A DNA stretch of 50,179 nucleotides. Origin: an uncultured Roseburia sp. GTDB taxonomy: Bacteria > Bacillota > Clostridia > Lachnospirales > Lachnospiraceae. The stretch is taken from assembly GCA_910587865.1 (NCBI GenBank), contig CAJUNX010000012.1, forward strand, positions 1 through 50,179, in the 5' to 3' direction. Of the stretch, positions 15,775 through 23,472 are shown piece by piece; within the stretch, counting starts at the first letter, position 1, and every line of letters begins with the position of its first letter. The position numbers and the translations under genes were made by a program. A model generated the notes under the pieces. The model had not been told where the DNA came from. It saw only the letters and a list, made by a program, of their open reading frames with translations, and ran no database searches.

Positions 15775-17769
15775 ATGAACGTAGCAGAGAAATACGGAAA
15801 ATCATACTTTATGCCGCCGGAGGTGACGTACGACTGGGTAAAAAAAGACAGTATCACAAAGCCGCCCGTGTGGTGCAGCGTGGATTTGAGAGACGGCAAT
15901 CAGGCGCTGATTGAACCGATGGGGCTGGAGGAGAAGCTTGAATTTTTCCGTCTTCTGGTGGATATCGGGTTTAAGGAGATCGAGGTCGGCTTTCCGGCGG
16001 CGTCCGATACGGAGTACAATTTTATGAGGGCGCTGATCGAACGGGATATGATACCGGACGATGTGACGGTGCAGGTGCTGACCCAGGCCAGGGAACATAT
16101 CATCCGCAAAACATTTGAGGCGGTCAAGGGAGCGCCTCACGCAGTGGTTCATCTCTATAATTCGACATCCGTCGCGCAGCGGGAACAGGTTTTTAAAAAG
16201 AGCCGGGAAGAGGTAAAGCAGCTGGCGGTGGACGGCGCGATGCTTCTGAAGCGTCTGGCGGAGGAGACGGAGGGGAACTTTACCTTTGAGTACAGCCCGG
16301 AGAGTTTTCCGGGGACAGAGGTGGATTATGCGGTGGAGGTGTGCAACGCCGTGCTGGACGTGTGGAAGCCCGATGAGGCACACAAGGCGATCATCAATAT
16401 TCCGACCACGGTGCAGATTGCGATGCCGCACGTATTTGCCTGCCAGATCGAATACATACACAAACATTTGGCATACAGGGACAGCGTGATTTTAAGTGTT
16501 CACCCGCACAACGACAGGGGCTGCGGCATCAGCGATGCGGAGTTCGGGATTCTTGCCGGGGCGGACCGGGTAGAAGGGACGTTATTCGGAAACGGCGAGC
16601 GGACCGGGAACGTGGATATCGTGACGGTTGCGATGAATATGTTCTGCCACGGTGTGGAACCGGGACTTGATTTTTCAAATATTTCCTATATCAGAGAGCG
16701 ATATGAGCAGTTTACCGGCATGAAGGTGTATGAGCGGACACCGTATGCGGGCGATCTGGTCTTTACGGCCTTTTCCGGTTCGCATCAGGATGCGATCTCA
16801 AAGGGTATGGCCTGGAGAGAGGCAGGCAGGAGCGGAGAGCGGTGGGATGTGCCGTATCTCCCGATCGATCCGAAGGATGTGGGCAGGGAGTATGAATCGG
16901 ATGTCATCCGCATCAACAGTCAGTCCGGCAAGGGCGGCGTTGCCTTCATCTTAAAGCAGAATTTCGGAATCTCTCTGCCGGATAAGATGAAGGAGGAAGT
17001 CGGATATCTGATCAAGGGAGTGTCCGACCGCCGTCATCAGGAGCTGGCGGCGAAAGCGATCTACCGCATTTTTGAGGAACATTATGTGGATGTCCGGGAT
17101 GTTTTCAGTATACCGGAATGCCATTTCGAGCAGAAAAACGGCATTACCGCACAGGTGACGATCGAGCAGAACAAAGAGCACAGAGTGATCGAGACATCCG
17201 GAAACGGCCGTCTGGATGCGGTCAGCAACGCGATCAAGATGTATTTCGGCATAAGCTACGAGCTCTCCACCTATGAGGAGCATGCGATTTCGGCGGGATC
17301 CTCCTCTAAGGCCGCGGCGTATGTGGAGATCCTCTGCCAGGGCAGGCATTACTGGGGAGTCGGGATCGACGAGGATATCATCACCAGTTCGATCGCGGCG
17401 CTGGTCACGGCGGCAAACAAGATGGCCAGGAGCGAAAATATCGTCGAGGGACGCGAGGAGCGTATCGTCGATATCATGAATTATATCCAGAACCACTATA
17501 CGGATGTCACGCTGGATGTGCTCGCGGAGCATTTCGGGCTGTCCAAGCCGTATCTGTCCAAATATATCAAGGAAAAATCCGGGCTGACCTTTCAGGACGC
17601 CGTGAAAAAGGCGAGGATGAAAAAAGCGAGAACCATGTTAAAAGAGACCAATCAGACAGTGGAATCGATTGCGGCTTACGTGGGCTATGAGAATGTGGAG
17701 CATTTTAACCGGCTGTTTAAAAAGGCTTACGAGATGACGCCGGTACAATTCCGCAGAAAGTATCAATAA
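15775..17769 (+). CDS. leuA: 2-isopropylmalate synthase fused to an AraC-type DNA-binding domain
   Basis: The protein has 664 residues. Residues 1-560 are a LeuA (LeuA2-type) 2-isopropylmalate synthase, which condenses acetyl-CoA with 2-oxoisovalerate in leucine synthesis. It has DLRDGNQ (37-43), the metal-binding HPHND (243-247) and GNGERTGN (272-279), then the C-terminal leucine-binding dimer domain (about 440-555). Residues 561-664 form a full AraC/XylS domain with two helix-turn-helix units (about 579-607 and 628-664, the second with YENVEHFNRLFKK). The join is in one uninterrupted frame with uniform codon use, so it is not a frameshift artefact. It follows AGGAGG at 15764-15769. A natural idea is a trigger enzyme that senses leucine and binds DNA, possibly its own leader repeats. 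The enzyme call is firm; the regulatory role is inference. Confidence 0.93.
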   Translation: MNVAEKYGKSYFMPPEVTYDWVKKDSITKPPVWCSVDLRDGNQALIEPMGLEEKLEFFRLLVDIGFKEIEVGFPAASDTEYNFMRALIERDMIPDDVTVQVLTQAREHIIRKTFEAVKGAPHAVVHLYNSTSVAQREQVFKKSREEVKQLAVDGAMLLKRLAEETEGNFTFEYSPESFPGTEVDYAVEVCNAVLDVWKPDEAHKAIINIPTTVQIAMPHVFACQIEYIHKHLAYRDSVILSVHPHNDRGCGISDAEFGILAGADRVEGTLFGNGERTGNVDIVTVAMNMFCHGVEPGLDFSNISYIRERYEQFTGMKVYERTPYAGDLVFTAFSGSHQDAISKGMAWREAGRSGERWDVPYLPIDPKDVGREYESDVIRINSQSGKGGVAFILKQNFGISLPDKMKEEVGYLIKGVSDRRHQELAAKAIYRIFEEHYVDVRDVFSIPECHFEQKNGITAQVTIEQNKEHRVIETSGNGRLDAVSNAIKMYFGISYELSTYEEHAISAGSSSKAAAYVEILCQGRHYWGVGIDEDIITSSIAALVTAANKMARSENIVEGREERIVDIMNYIQNHYTDVTLDVLAEHFGLSKPYLSKYIKEKSGLTFQDAVKKARMKKARTMLKETNQTVESIAAYVGYENVEHFNRLFKKAYEMTPVQFRRKYQ

Positions 17770-17780
17770 TCGGATAATTA

Positions 17781-17809
17781 CTGACAAATCCGCAGAAAAA
17801 TGCTATAAT
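17781..17809 (+). promoter_or_regulatory. Promoter of the diguanylate cyclase pair
   Basis: CTGACA (17781-17786), a 17-bp spacer and a perfect TATAAT (17804-17809) with TG one base upstream. It begins 11 bases after the leuA stop codon. Confidence 0.8.
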
Positions 17810-17838
17810 AAATAACAATGAACTGCGGAGGTAATGAT

Positions 17839-18999
17839 ATGGATACACTGACCCATCTGAGCATAGATTTGTTTCCGGCTGTTGTTCTCGGCATTATCTG
17901 GCTTGACAATGAAAAGAAAATGACGCGGACGGCGGACAAGTGGCTTCTGGCTATTCTCGCACTGCTCTCTTTCGGACAGATGTCTGTAAATATGATTATC
18001 AGCGGGCTGACGGATACAGAACTTCTGACCGGCGGCCCGGTCATGTGGATTCTTGTGGTTCTGCAGGCGCTTATCATTGCCGCTGTTTCACAGACCTGGC
18101 TGCTTTTTGTGTGCAATCGTCTGTTTACCGGCGGATACCGGCGGGTCAGAAAGATCGTGTTCCAGATATCCGCGGGCGTGTGCGCCGTCTTTTTTGTACT
18201 GACGGTGACGACCCCCTGGACCGGTCTGATCTGCAGGGAGTCAGGGACGGGCGGCTGTGAGAGAGGGCCGGCCTGGTGGCTGCCGTGGCTTGTCAGTGTG
18301 ACGCTGATTGCAGGGAGTATGGCGGTCGCCGTGTACCTGCGCAGGCGTGAGGTGCTGCGGGATCACCGCGCCGAGGAGAATCAGTTTTTCTGGCTGGGGC
18401 TGGGCATTGCCGTGGGGATCACCGCGGAATCCTGGTGGCAGAGCTGGTGGTTTGCCGCGCCGTCCGTCTCGCTTGCGATGCTTTGGCTGTATCTGAACCG
18501 GCAGAATCATCAGATCACAACCGACGGACTGACCGGTCTTAGCAACCGACGCAAATTTGATCAGGAGCTGCACAGAAGAGCGGAGCAGCCGGCAGGAAAG
18601 CACTGGGGCATGCTTATGATCGATATTGACGAGTTTAAATGGATCAACGATAATCTGGGGCATGTCGTCGGGGATGAAGCGCTGAAAGAGACGGCAGGGA
18701 TTTTAAGGCGCACCTTCGGGCGCGAGCGGGCATTTCTGGCGCGCTATGGAGGCGACGAGTTCGTCGTGATCGATAATTTTCGGAACGGGCGTGAAGCGGA
18801 GGGCGTGAAGAAACGGATCGAGCGGGAGCTGGCCCGGTTTAACGGGGAGACGAAGCGGGAGTACCGGATCTCGTTAAGCATCGGGTATGCCCTGTGGAGC
18901 GAGGTGGCGCGCGAGAGACCGGAACAGCTTGTCGATCTGGCGGATGAACGGATGTATGAGGAAAAACAAAAAAAGAAAGCGGCAGCGGAGCGGTCGTGA
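17839..18999 (+). CDS. Membrane diguanylate cyclase (GGDEF), first copy
   Basis: This protein of 386 residues should make cyclic di-GMP from two GTP. The N-terminal half holds about seven membrane helices (about residues 7-220), like a 7TM receptor, with no soluble sensor. The GGDEF domain follows (about 225-386) with the metal-binding DIDEFKWIND and the active-site motif GGDEF at 304-308 intact. The inhibitory I-site (RxxD upstream of GGDEF) reads RERA, so product feedback there is unlikely. GGAGGT at 17825-17830 supports ATG 17839 over the in-frame ATG 17818. The tail is very lysine-rich. A paralogue follows after 18 bases. Confidence 0.9.
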   Translation: MDTLTHLSIDLFPAVVLGIIWLDNEKKMTRTADKWLLAILALLSFGQMSVNMIISGLTDTELLTGGPVMWILVVLQALIIAAVSQTWLLFVCNRLFTGGYRRVRKIVFQISAGVCAVFFVLTVTTPWTGLICRESGTGGCERGPAWWLPWLVSVTLIAGSMAVAVYLRRREVLRDHRAEENQFFWLGLGIAVGITAESWWQSWWFAAPSVSLAMLWLYLNRQNHQITTDGLTGLSNRRKFDQELHRRAEQPAGKHWGMLMIDIDEFKWINDNLGHVVGDEALKETAGILRRTFGRERAFLARYGGDEFVVIDNFRNGREAEGVKKRIERELARFNGETKREYRISLSIGYALWSEVARERPEQLVDLADERMYEEKQKKKAAAERS

Positions 19000-19017
19000 C
19001 AGAAGGGGGAGAGACGG

Positions 19018-20157
19018 GTGAGTGCATTGACGTATCTGCAGGTGCATCTGGTACCGGTGATTGCGCTTTTTATGGTGTGGATAAACATGGGAAAGACACC
19101 GTCGTTTTCCTGGCGCAACCGTGTTCTGCGTCAGACCATGATTCTGCTTGCGATGGTCATGGTGATCAATATGGCGGCCTGGATGCTGGACGGACAGATG
19201 TTTCCAGGCGTGCGTCTGATCCTTCATGTGCTGAACACGCTCTATTTTCTGCTGAGCGAGGTTGTTGCGCTCCTGTGGCTGTTTTATGTGTACGGCGTAG
19301 TGGAGAATAAGGAAAAGGCGGGGAAGAAATTTACCGTTCTGGCGCTGATTCCGCAGGTGTGCATGCTGGTCGTGCTGGCGGGCAATCCGTGGACGAAGCT
19401 GGTTTATGAGCTTGGCGGACAGAATGATTATGAGAGAGGCAGATGCTATCTGCTGCACACGGCAGTGACGGCCGGTTATCTGCTGGCGGCGTCCGCAATG
19501 GCGTTGCATCACTGCCGCAGAGAGAAGTCCGGGGAGAAGCGAAGACAATACCGCTGGCTTGCAGGATTTATCATACTCCCGCTGTGCGGCGCAGTCTTTC
19601 AGATCCTGTTTTACGGGCTGGAGCTGATACTGCCGCTCACGACGGCCTCGCTTCTTCTGATCCACATTTACGGGCAGCAGAACCAGGTGACGCGCGACGC
19701 GCTGACCGGGCTGAATAACAGGAGGCGTTTAAACCAGTATTTAAATGAGCTGGAAACACAAAGCTGGGGTGAAGGCGCATGCTATTTTGTACTGCTGGAT
19801 GTCGATAAGTTTAAAATGATCAATGATACATACGGACATGTGGAGGGCGACGTGGTTCTGCGTCAGGTGGCGGATCAGATGAAGAAGGTGTTTGGCGATT
19901 CGAGATCCTTTCTGGCGCGCTACGGGGGAGATGAATTTGTGATCGTCCTGCGCGATGAGACAGAGGAACAGCTTGAGGCCAGGATCACAAAGTTAAAGGA
20001 CGGCGTGGCCATGATGAGCTGGGCGGACGGACGGCCGTGGGAGATTTCTCTGAGCGTCGGGTATGCGTCCTGGGAGGAGATCGCGGACACAAAGACGCTG
20101 GTTGAGACCGCGGACGGCCGCATGTATGAGGAGAAAAACAAAAAAAAGAATAGATAA
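19018..20157 (+). CDS. Membrane diguanylate cyclase (GGDEF), second copy
   Basis: This is a 379-residue paralogue of the preceding gene with the same design: about seven membrane helices (to about residue 215), then a GGDEF domain with DVDKFKMIND and GGDEF at 303-307. The I-site position reads DSRS, so it too lacks feedback control there. The start is GTG 19018 with AGGGGGAGAG upstream. Both proteins end in the same ADERMYEE/ADGRMYEE-plus-polylysine tail, which supports a local tandem duplication with diverged membrane parts. Two adjacent cyclases may answer different ligands. No EAL or HD-GYP phosphodiesterase gene is in the window. Confidence 0.9.
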   Translation: MSALTYLQVHLVPVIALFMVWINMGKTPSFSWRNRVLRQTMILLAMVMVINMAAWMLDGQMFPGVRLILHVLNTLYFLLSEVVALLWLFYVYGVVENKEKAGKKFTVLALIPQVCMLVVLAGNPWTKLVYELGGQNDYERGRCYLLHTAVTAGYLLAASAMALHHCRREKSGEKRRQYRWLAGFIILPLCGAVFQILFYGLELILPLTTASLLLIHIYGQQNQVTRDALTGLNNRRRLNQYLNELETQSWGEGACYFVLLDVDKFKMINDTYGHVEGDVVLRQVADQMKKVFGDSRSFLARYGGDEFVIVLRDETEEQLEARITKLKDGVAMMSWADGRPWEISLSVGYASWEEIADTKTLVETADGRMYEEKNKKKNR

Positions 20158-20249
20158 GCATTTTTTTGCCATACTACTACTGACAGCCGGGACGGATGCC
20201 GGATTACCGTGATCTGTATCCGGCGGCAGAGCAGGTATGGAGGAAAAGG

Positions 20250-21647
20250 ATGCAGATGAAAAATGACAGACCCTTTGGCATGCGGGACAAGCTGGGTTAT
20301 ATGTTTGGGGACTTCGGCAATGATTTTACGTTTCTTTTCGCAAGTTCTTTTTTGATGGTGTTTTACACCAAGGTGCTGGGGATCAGCGGTGGAGCGGTGG
20401 GAACGCTGTTTCTCGCCGCGCGTTTTGTGGATGCGTTTACGGACGTGACAATGGGGCGTATCGTGGATTCCGTGCAGACGGCAAAGGACGGCAGATTTCG
20501 CTGCTGGATCCGGCGGATGTGCGGACCGGTAGCGCTTTCGAGTTTCCTGATGTATCAGACGGCGATGACCGGCGCATCTATGACATGGAAGCTGATCTAT
20601 ATGTATGTGACGTATCTGCTGTGGGGAAGCGTCTTTTATACATCGATCAATATTCCGTATGGTTCCATGGCATCCGCAATCACGGCGGATCCGGGAGAGC
20701 GCACGGCGCTGTCGACCTTCCGCTCCATCGGTGCGGCGCTGGCAGGTCTTGTGATCGGGGTGGTGACGCCCGTTTTTATTTATACGACGGATGCAGACGG
20801 CAATCAGGTGGTGCGCGGCGGTGCGACATTTACAATTGTCGCCGGTATCTTTTCGCTGGGAGCGGTCATCTGTTATCTGATCTGCTACCGCCTCACTACG
20901 GAGCGGGTCAATGCGGCAGGAAAAGAAGGCGGGGGACATATTACACTGGCGGATACCTTTCGCGCGGTTGCAGGGAGCAGAGCGTTGATCGGAATCATCG
21001 GTGCGGCGGTCTTTCTTTTGTTAAGCCAGCTGCTGATCAGCACGATGAACAATTATATCTATCCGGATTACTTCGGAAACGCGGGCGGAATCTCGCTGTA
21101 TACGCTGCTCTCGACCGCCGTGATGCTTCTTGTGGTGGCGCCGCTCAGTGTGCCGGTGGCAAGGCGTTTCGGCAAAAAGGAGGCTTCGGTGGCAGGGATG
21201 CTGTTTTCGGGGGCGGTTTTTACGCTGATCTATCTGCTTCATCTGGAATCCATGTGGGCGTTTCTGCTGCTGTCGATTGTGGGCTACCTGGGACTCGGGT
21301 TTTTTAACACCGTGATCTGGGCGAATATTACGGATGTGATTGACGATCAGGAGGTCCGGGACGGGGAGCGTGAGGACGGAACGGTCTACGCGGTCTATTC
21401 CTTTGCGAGAAAGGTGGGACAGGCGCTGGCCGGAGGCGCCGGCGGATGGGCGCTCGAGATCATCGGATACGACTCCGCGGCTCCCGTACAGACGGAGGAG
21501 GTGCTTCGGGGGCTGTACCTGTCGACAACACTGATACCGGCGATCGGATTTTTTGCAGTGGCTGCATTTCTGTGGTTCGTGTATCCGTTAAGCAGGCAGA
21601 AAGTCGCGGAAAATGTGGCATATCTGAAACAGAAGCGTGGTGAGTAA
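20250..21647 (+). CDS. GPH-family sugar:cation symporter (MFS)
   Basis: This is a 12-helix transporter of the glycoside-pentoside-hexuronide:cation symporter family (MelB/XynB/YicJ-like), 465 residues. Typical features are the N-terminal RDKLGYMFGDFGND motif, GRIVDS in the first cytoplasmic loop, YGSMASAITADPGERTALS after helix 4, and the WANITDVIDDQE region near helix 9-10. It probably imports a glycoside or uronide with sodium or protons. An in-frame ATG at 20196 is less likely, since GGAGG at 20239-20243 fits ATG 20250. It follows the two cyclase genes after 92 bases with no terminator seen between, so they may be cotranscribed. No glycoside hydrolase is adjacent. Confidence 0.9.
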   Translation: MQMKNDRPFGMRDKLGYMFGDFGNDFTFLFASSFLMVFYTKVLGISGGAVGTLFLAARFVDAFTDVTMGRIVDSVQTAKDGRFRCWIRRMCGPVALSSFLMYQTAMTGASMTWKLIYMYVTYLLWGSVFYTSINIPYGSMASAITADPGERTALSTFRSIGAALAGLVIGVVTPVFIYTTDADGNQVVRGGATFTIVAGIFSLGAVICYLICYRLTTERVNAAGKEGGGHITLADTFRAVAGSRALIGIIGAAVFLLLSQLLISTMNNYIYPDYFGNAGGISLYTLLSTAVMLLVVAPLSVPVARRFGKKEASVAGMLFSGAVFTLIYLLHLESMWAFLLLSIVGYLGLGFFNTVIWANITDVIDDQEVRDGEREDGTVYAVYSFARKVGQALAGGAGGWALEIIGYDSAAPVQTEEVLRGLYLSTTLIPAIGFFAVAAFLWFVYPLSRQKVAENVAYLKQKRGE

Positions 21648-21683
21648 AAAAGACCGGCAGGGCGCTTTCAGCGGCCCTGCCGG
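21646..21683 (-). terminator. Terminator (distal) of the ferredoxin gene
   Basis: CCGGCAGGGC (21654-21663) pairs with GCCCTGCCGG (21674-21683). The A tract at 21646-21652 becomes a U tract when read on the minus strand. It also sits right after the symporter stop codon and may hinder readthrough from both sides. Confidence 0.8.
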
Positions 21684-21718
21684 CAGTCGTGCAAAAAGAG
21701 AATGCATATCAGAACGCG

Positions 21719-21748
21719 AAAAAACGGCGCAGCCAGAAGACCGCGCCG
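21719..21748 (-). terminator. Terminator (proximal) of the ferredoxin gene
   Basis: CGGCGC (21725-21730) pairs with GCGCCG (21743-21748). Six A residues at 21719-21724 give a U tract on the minus strand. With the element at 21646 it forms a tandem terminator. Confidence 0.7.
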
Positions 21749-21807
21749 CGTTCTCGGCCGGTCATGAAGCCGCTGCGTTCCCGGCGGCCCGACCGGCGCC
21801 TGTGCCG

Positions 21808-21993
21808 TTACTCTTCGATCACAATAACGCTGACCGGGCAGCCGTCGGCTGCTTCGCGGGCTGCGTCTTCGTTTTCCGCTGTCGGCTGGGCATAAACCTC
21901 GGAGATACCCTCATCATTCATCTGAAAGACTTCGGGGCATGTGTTTACACAGAGGCCGCAGCTGATGCAGCCATCGATAACCTTTGCTTTCAT
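21808..21993 (-). CDS. Small [4Fe-4S] ferredoxin
   Basis: This is a 61-residue electron carrier. The N-terminal motif C9-x2-C12-x2-C15-x3-C19-P and the distant C52-P fit a single-cluster ferredoxin in which C9, C12, C15 and C52 bind the [4Fe-4S] cluster; the second cluster motif of clostridial 2[4Fe-4S] ferredoxins is absent. The protein is strongly acidic between residues 21 and 50, as usual for the family. The minus-strand ribosome site AAGGAAGGA precedes the ATG at 21993. It is a single-gene unit ended by two terminators. The redox partner cannot be told from context. Confidence 0.92.
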   Translation of the reverse strand: MKAKVIDGCISCGLCVNTCPEVFQMNDEGISEVYAQPTAENEDAAREAADGCPVSVIVIEE

Positions 21994-22033
21994 AACAGTG
22001 TTCCTTCCTTATATTTATAGTCTTTCCCTGCTG

Positions 22034-22104
22034 GTGTACTGACACATTTGCTTTCAGCCAAATTCAGGCAGGCCAATTGACGAAATATAAATGTGTCAGT
22101 ACAC
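22034..22104. repeat. Perfect 16-bp inverted repeat with 39-bp centre
   Basis: GTGTACTGACACATTT (22034-22049) is matched exactly by its reverse complement at 22089-22104. The 39-bp centre has no gene. The element sits between divergent genes (ferredoxin and the small membrane protein) and overlaps the probable ferredoxin promoter. No target-site duplication is visible at its ends (ctg and tag). It could be a MITE remnant with terminal inverted repeats, or a large operator. Confidence 0.7.
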
Positions 22105-22140
22105 TAGTATGGACAGTATTTCTGATTTTATGCAGAAAGG

Positions 22141-22659
22141 ATGGTGGAGGCCGTGCAAAAGAACGGATCGGACAAAAAAATATGCCGCATACTGCTGGCA
22201 GCGTTGCTGCTTTCTTTTGTCTGTTCGGCGGTTCTCTCCGTGCAGCAAGAGGCGGAACGTTTTTTTGCAAAGACGCCTGCATTGTCTGTGGAGGCAGCGG
22301 ATGCGGATGAGGTGATCGGCCGGCCGGATGTGGAGAGAGGCAGCATGCCCGGTGATACGGATTATATCACTATGGCGCGTCTGATCACCGATGCGTATCT
22401 GATGGGGGGAAAGCAGGGATCGCGCACGCTGCTTCTGCGCTTTCTGCCGGTGGCATGGGCGTCTGCGTTTGCGTCGTCCGTCGGATGGCGGCATACGATC
22501 CGCAATCACAGCGGCAGAATGATTGCCCTGTGGAAAAGCATTTTTTATATTCATCGATCCGACGGGGAAAAAGGGGTGCATCCTGTGTGTGGAGTGCTGG
22601 TTTGCGGGAGACCGCAGTGTACAATACGACAGGAGACATTTTATGATAAAAAACAATAG
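22141..22659 (+). CDS. Hypothetical small membrane-anchored protein
   Basis: I do not recognise this 172-residue protein. It has a basic start, a hydrophobic segment (about residues 16-34) that could be a signal or membrane anchor, and then a mixed region with no known motif; the last 40 residues have four cysteines. Codon use looks normal for the window along its length, which supports a real gene. The ATG at 22141 has a poor ribosome site; a GTG at 22153, four bases after GGTGGAGG, could be the true start. It overlaps the start of the next gene by 17 bases. It could be an accessory of the orphan regulator, but nothing proves this. Confidence 0.5.
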   Translation: MVEAVQKNGSDKKICRILLAALLLSFVCSAVLSVQQEAERFFAKTPALSVEAADADEVIGRPDVERGSMPGDTDYITMARLITDAYLMGGKQGSRTLLLRFLPVAWASAFASSVGWRHTIRNHSGRMIALWKSIFYIHRSDGEKGVHPVCGVLVCGRPQCTIRQETFYDKKQ

Positions 22660-23374
22660 AAACGACAGGGCGAAGGTCCTGGTGATCGATGAGGATGCAG
22701 GCGTATTTGGTCAGATTCAGAAAGCGCTGTCCGCGGAGGGATACAGGCTGTATGCGTCGGAGGGCGCGCAGCAGGGGATGCAGATGAGCGCCAGTATCTG
22801 CCCGGACCTGATTCTGATGGACATACGGCTTTCCGGGATGGAAGGAACGGCGCTGATCCGCTGGTTCCGCGGCTGGACGGACTGCCCGATTCTGGTGCTC
22901 TCGGGGGAGGATGCTTCCGCGAGAAAGGCCGAGTCCCTGTATGCAGGCGCGGATGACTATATCGTGAAGCCGTTCTGCGGGGAAGAGCTGGCGGCCCGGG
23001 TCTACGCCATACTGCGGCGGCGGATTCCGTGCGGGCAGTCGGCGCGCTATAAGGCGCAGGATCTCTCGATTGATTTTCTTCGCCGGCAGGTGCTCTTAGA
23101 GGGCGAGGAGATCCATTTTTCACCGGTCGAGTACCGGATTATTGAATATCTGGCGCTGCATTCTGGGACTGTGGTGCCGTACCAGATGCTGCTTAAGAAT
23201 ATCTGGGGGCCGTATGCGGACAGCGGCAGCAGGATCCTGCGGGTCAATATGACAAATATCCGCAAAAAGATCGAGAAGGTGCCCATGGATCCGGCATATA
23301 TCATTACGATTCCGCGGGTGGGCTACCGTATGCTCGAGAGCGTCCCGGAGGAGAAGACGGCGAAATGCGTGTGA
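22643..23374 (+). CDS. Orphan OmpR/KdpE-like response regulator
   Basis: This response regulator has 243 residues. The receiver domain (about 11-127) has the acidic pair in VIDEDAG, phospho-acceptor D60 in LILMDIRLSG, serine in VLSGED and lysine in VKPF. The winged-helix domain (about 140-237) resembles KdpE, with FSPVEYRIIEYL and a LLKNIWGP segment. AGGAGA at 22631-22636 sets ATG 22643; a longer frame from 22523 has no ribosome site. No histidine kinase gene is adjacent, so the partner is elsewhere or the protein works without phosphorylation. It lies 98 bases before the spermidine-synthase-like gene. No kdp potassium pump genes are near, so I do not name it kdpE. Confidence 0.88.
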   Translation: MIKNNRNDRAKVLVIDEDAGVFGQIQKALSAEGYRLYASEGAQQGMQMSASICPDLILMDIRLSGMEGTALIRWFRGWTDCPILVLSGEDASARKAESLYAGADDYIVKPFCGEELAARVYAILRRRIPCGQSARYKAQDLSIDFLRRQVLLEGEEIHFSPVEYRIIEYLALHSGTVVPYQMLLKNIWGPYADSGSRILRVNMTNIRKKIEKVPMDPAYIITIPRVGYRMLESVPEEKTAKCV

Positions 23375-23472
23375 CGCGTGATCTGCCGTCATAGGAAATG
23401 CCGCAGCCGAAGCGTGCAGCCTGCCGGCGGACGGCGTGCAGCCCCAAAAGCTGTGGGAAGAGGGAGAGACAT

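Noticed and set aside
15545..15775. Possible T-box or leucine leader peptide before leuA
   Set aside because: No AGGGTGG-type antiterminator motif, no terminator followed by a T tract, and no short leucine-rich frame with a ribosome site was found.
15775..17769. LeuA-AraC as an artefact of two fused genes
   Set aside because: There is one open frame with no stop, no internal ribosome site with start codon near codon 560, and uniform codon use across the joint.
19920..20939. 339-codon minus-strand frame between cyclase and symporter
   Set aside because: It covers the C-terminal end of a GGDEF domain and the start of a transporter on the plus strand, with no coherent protein features.
22643..23374. 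Naming the orphan regulator kdpE
   Set aside because: The DNA-binding domain is KdpE-like, but no kdpD kinase or kdpFABC genes are in the window.
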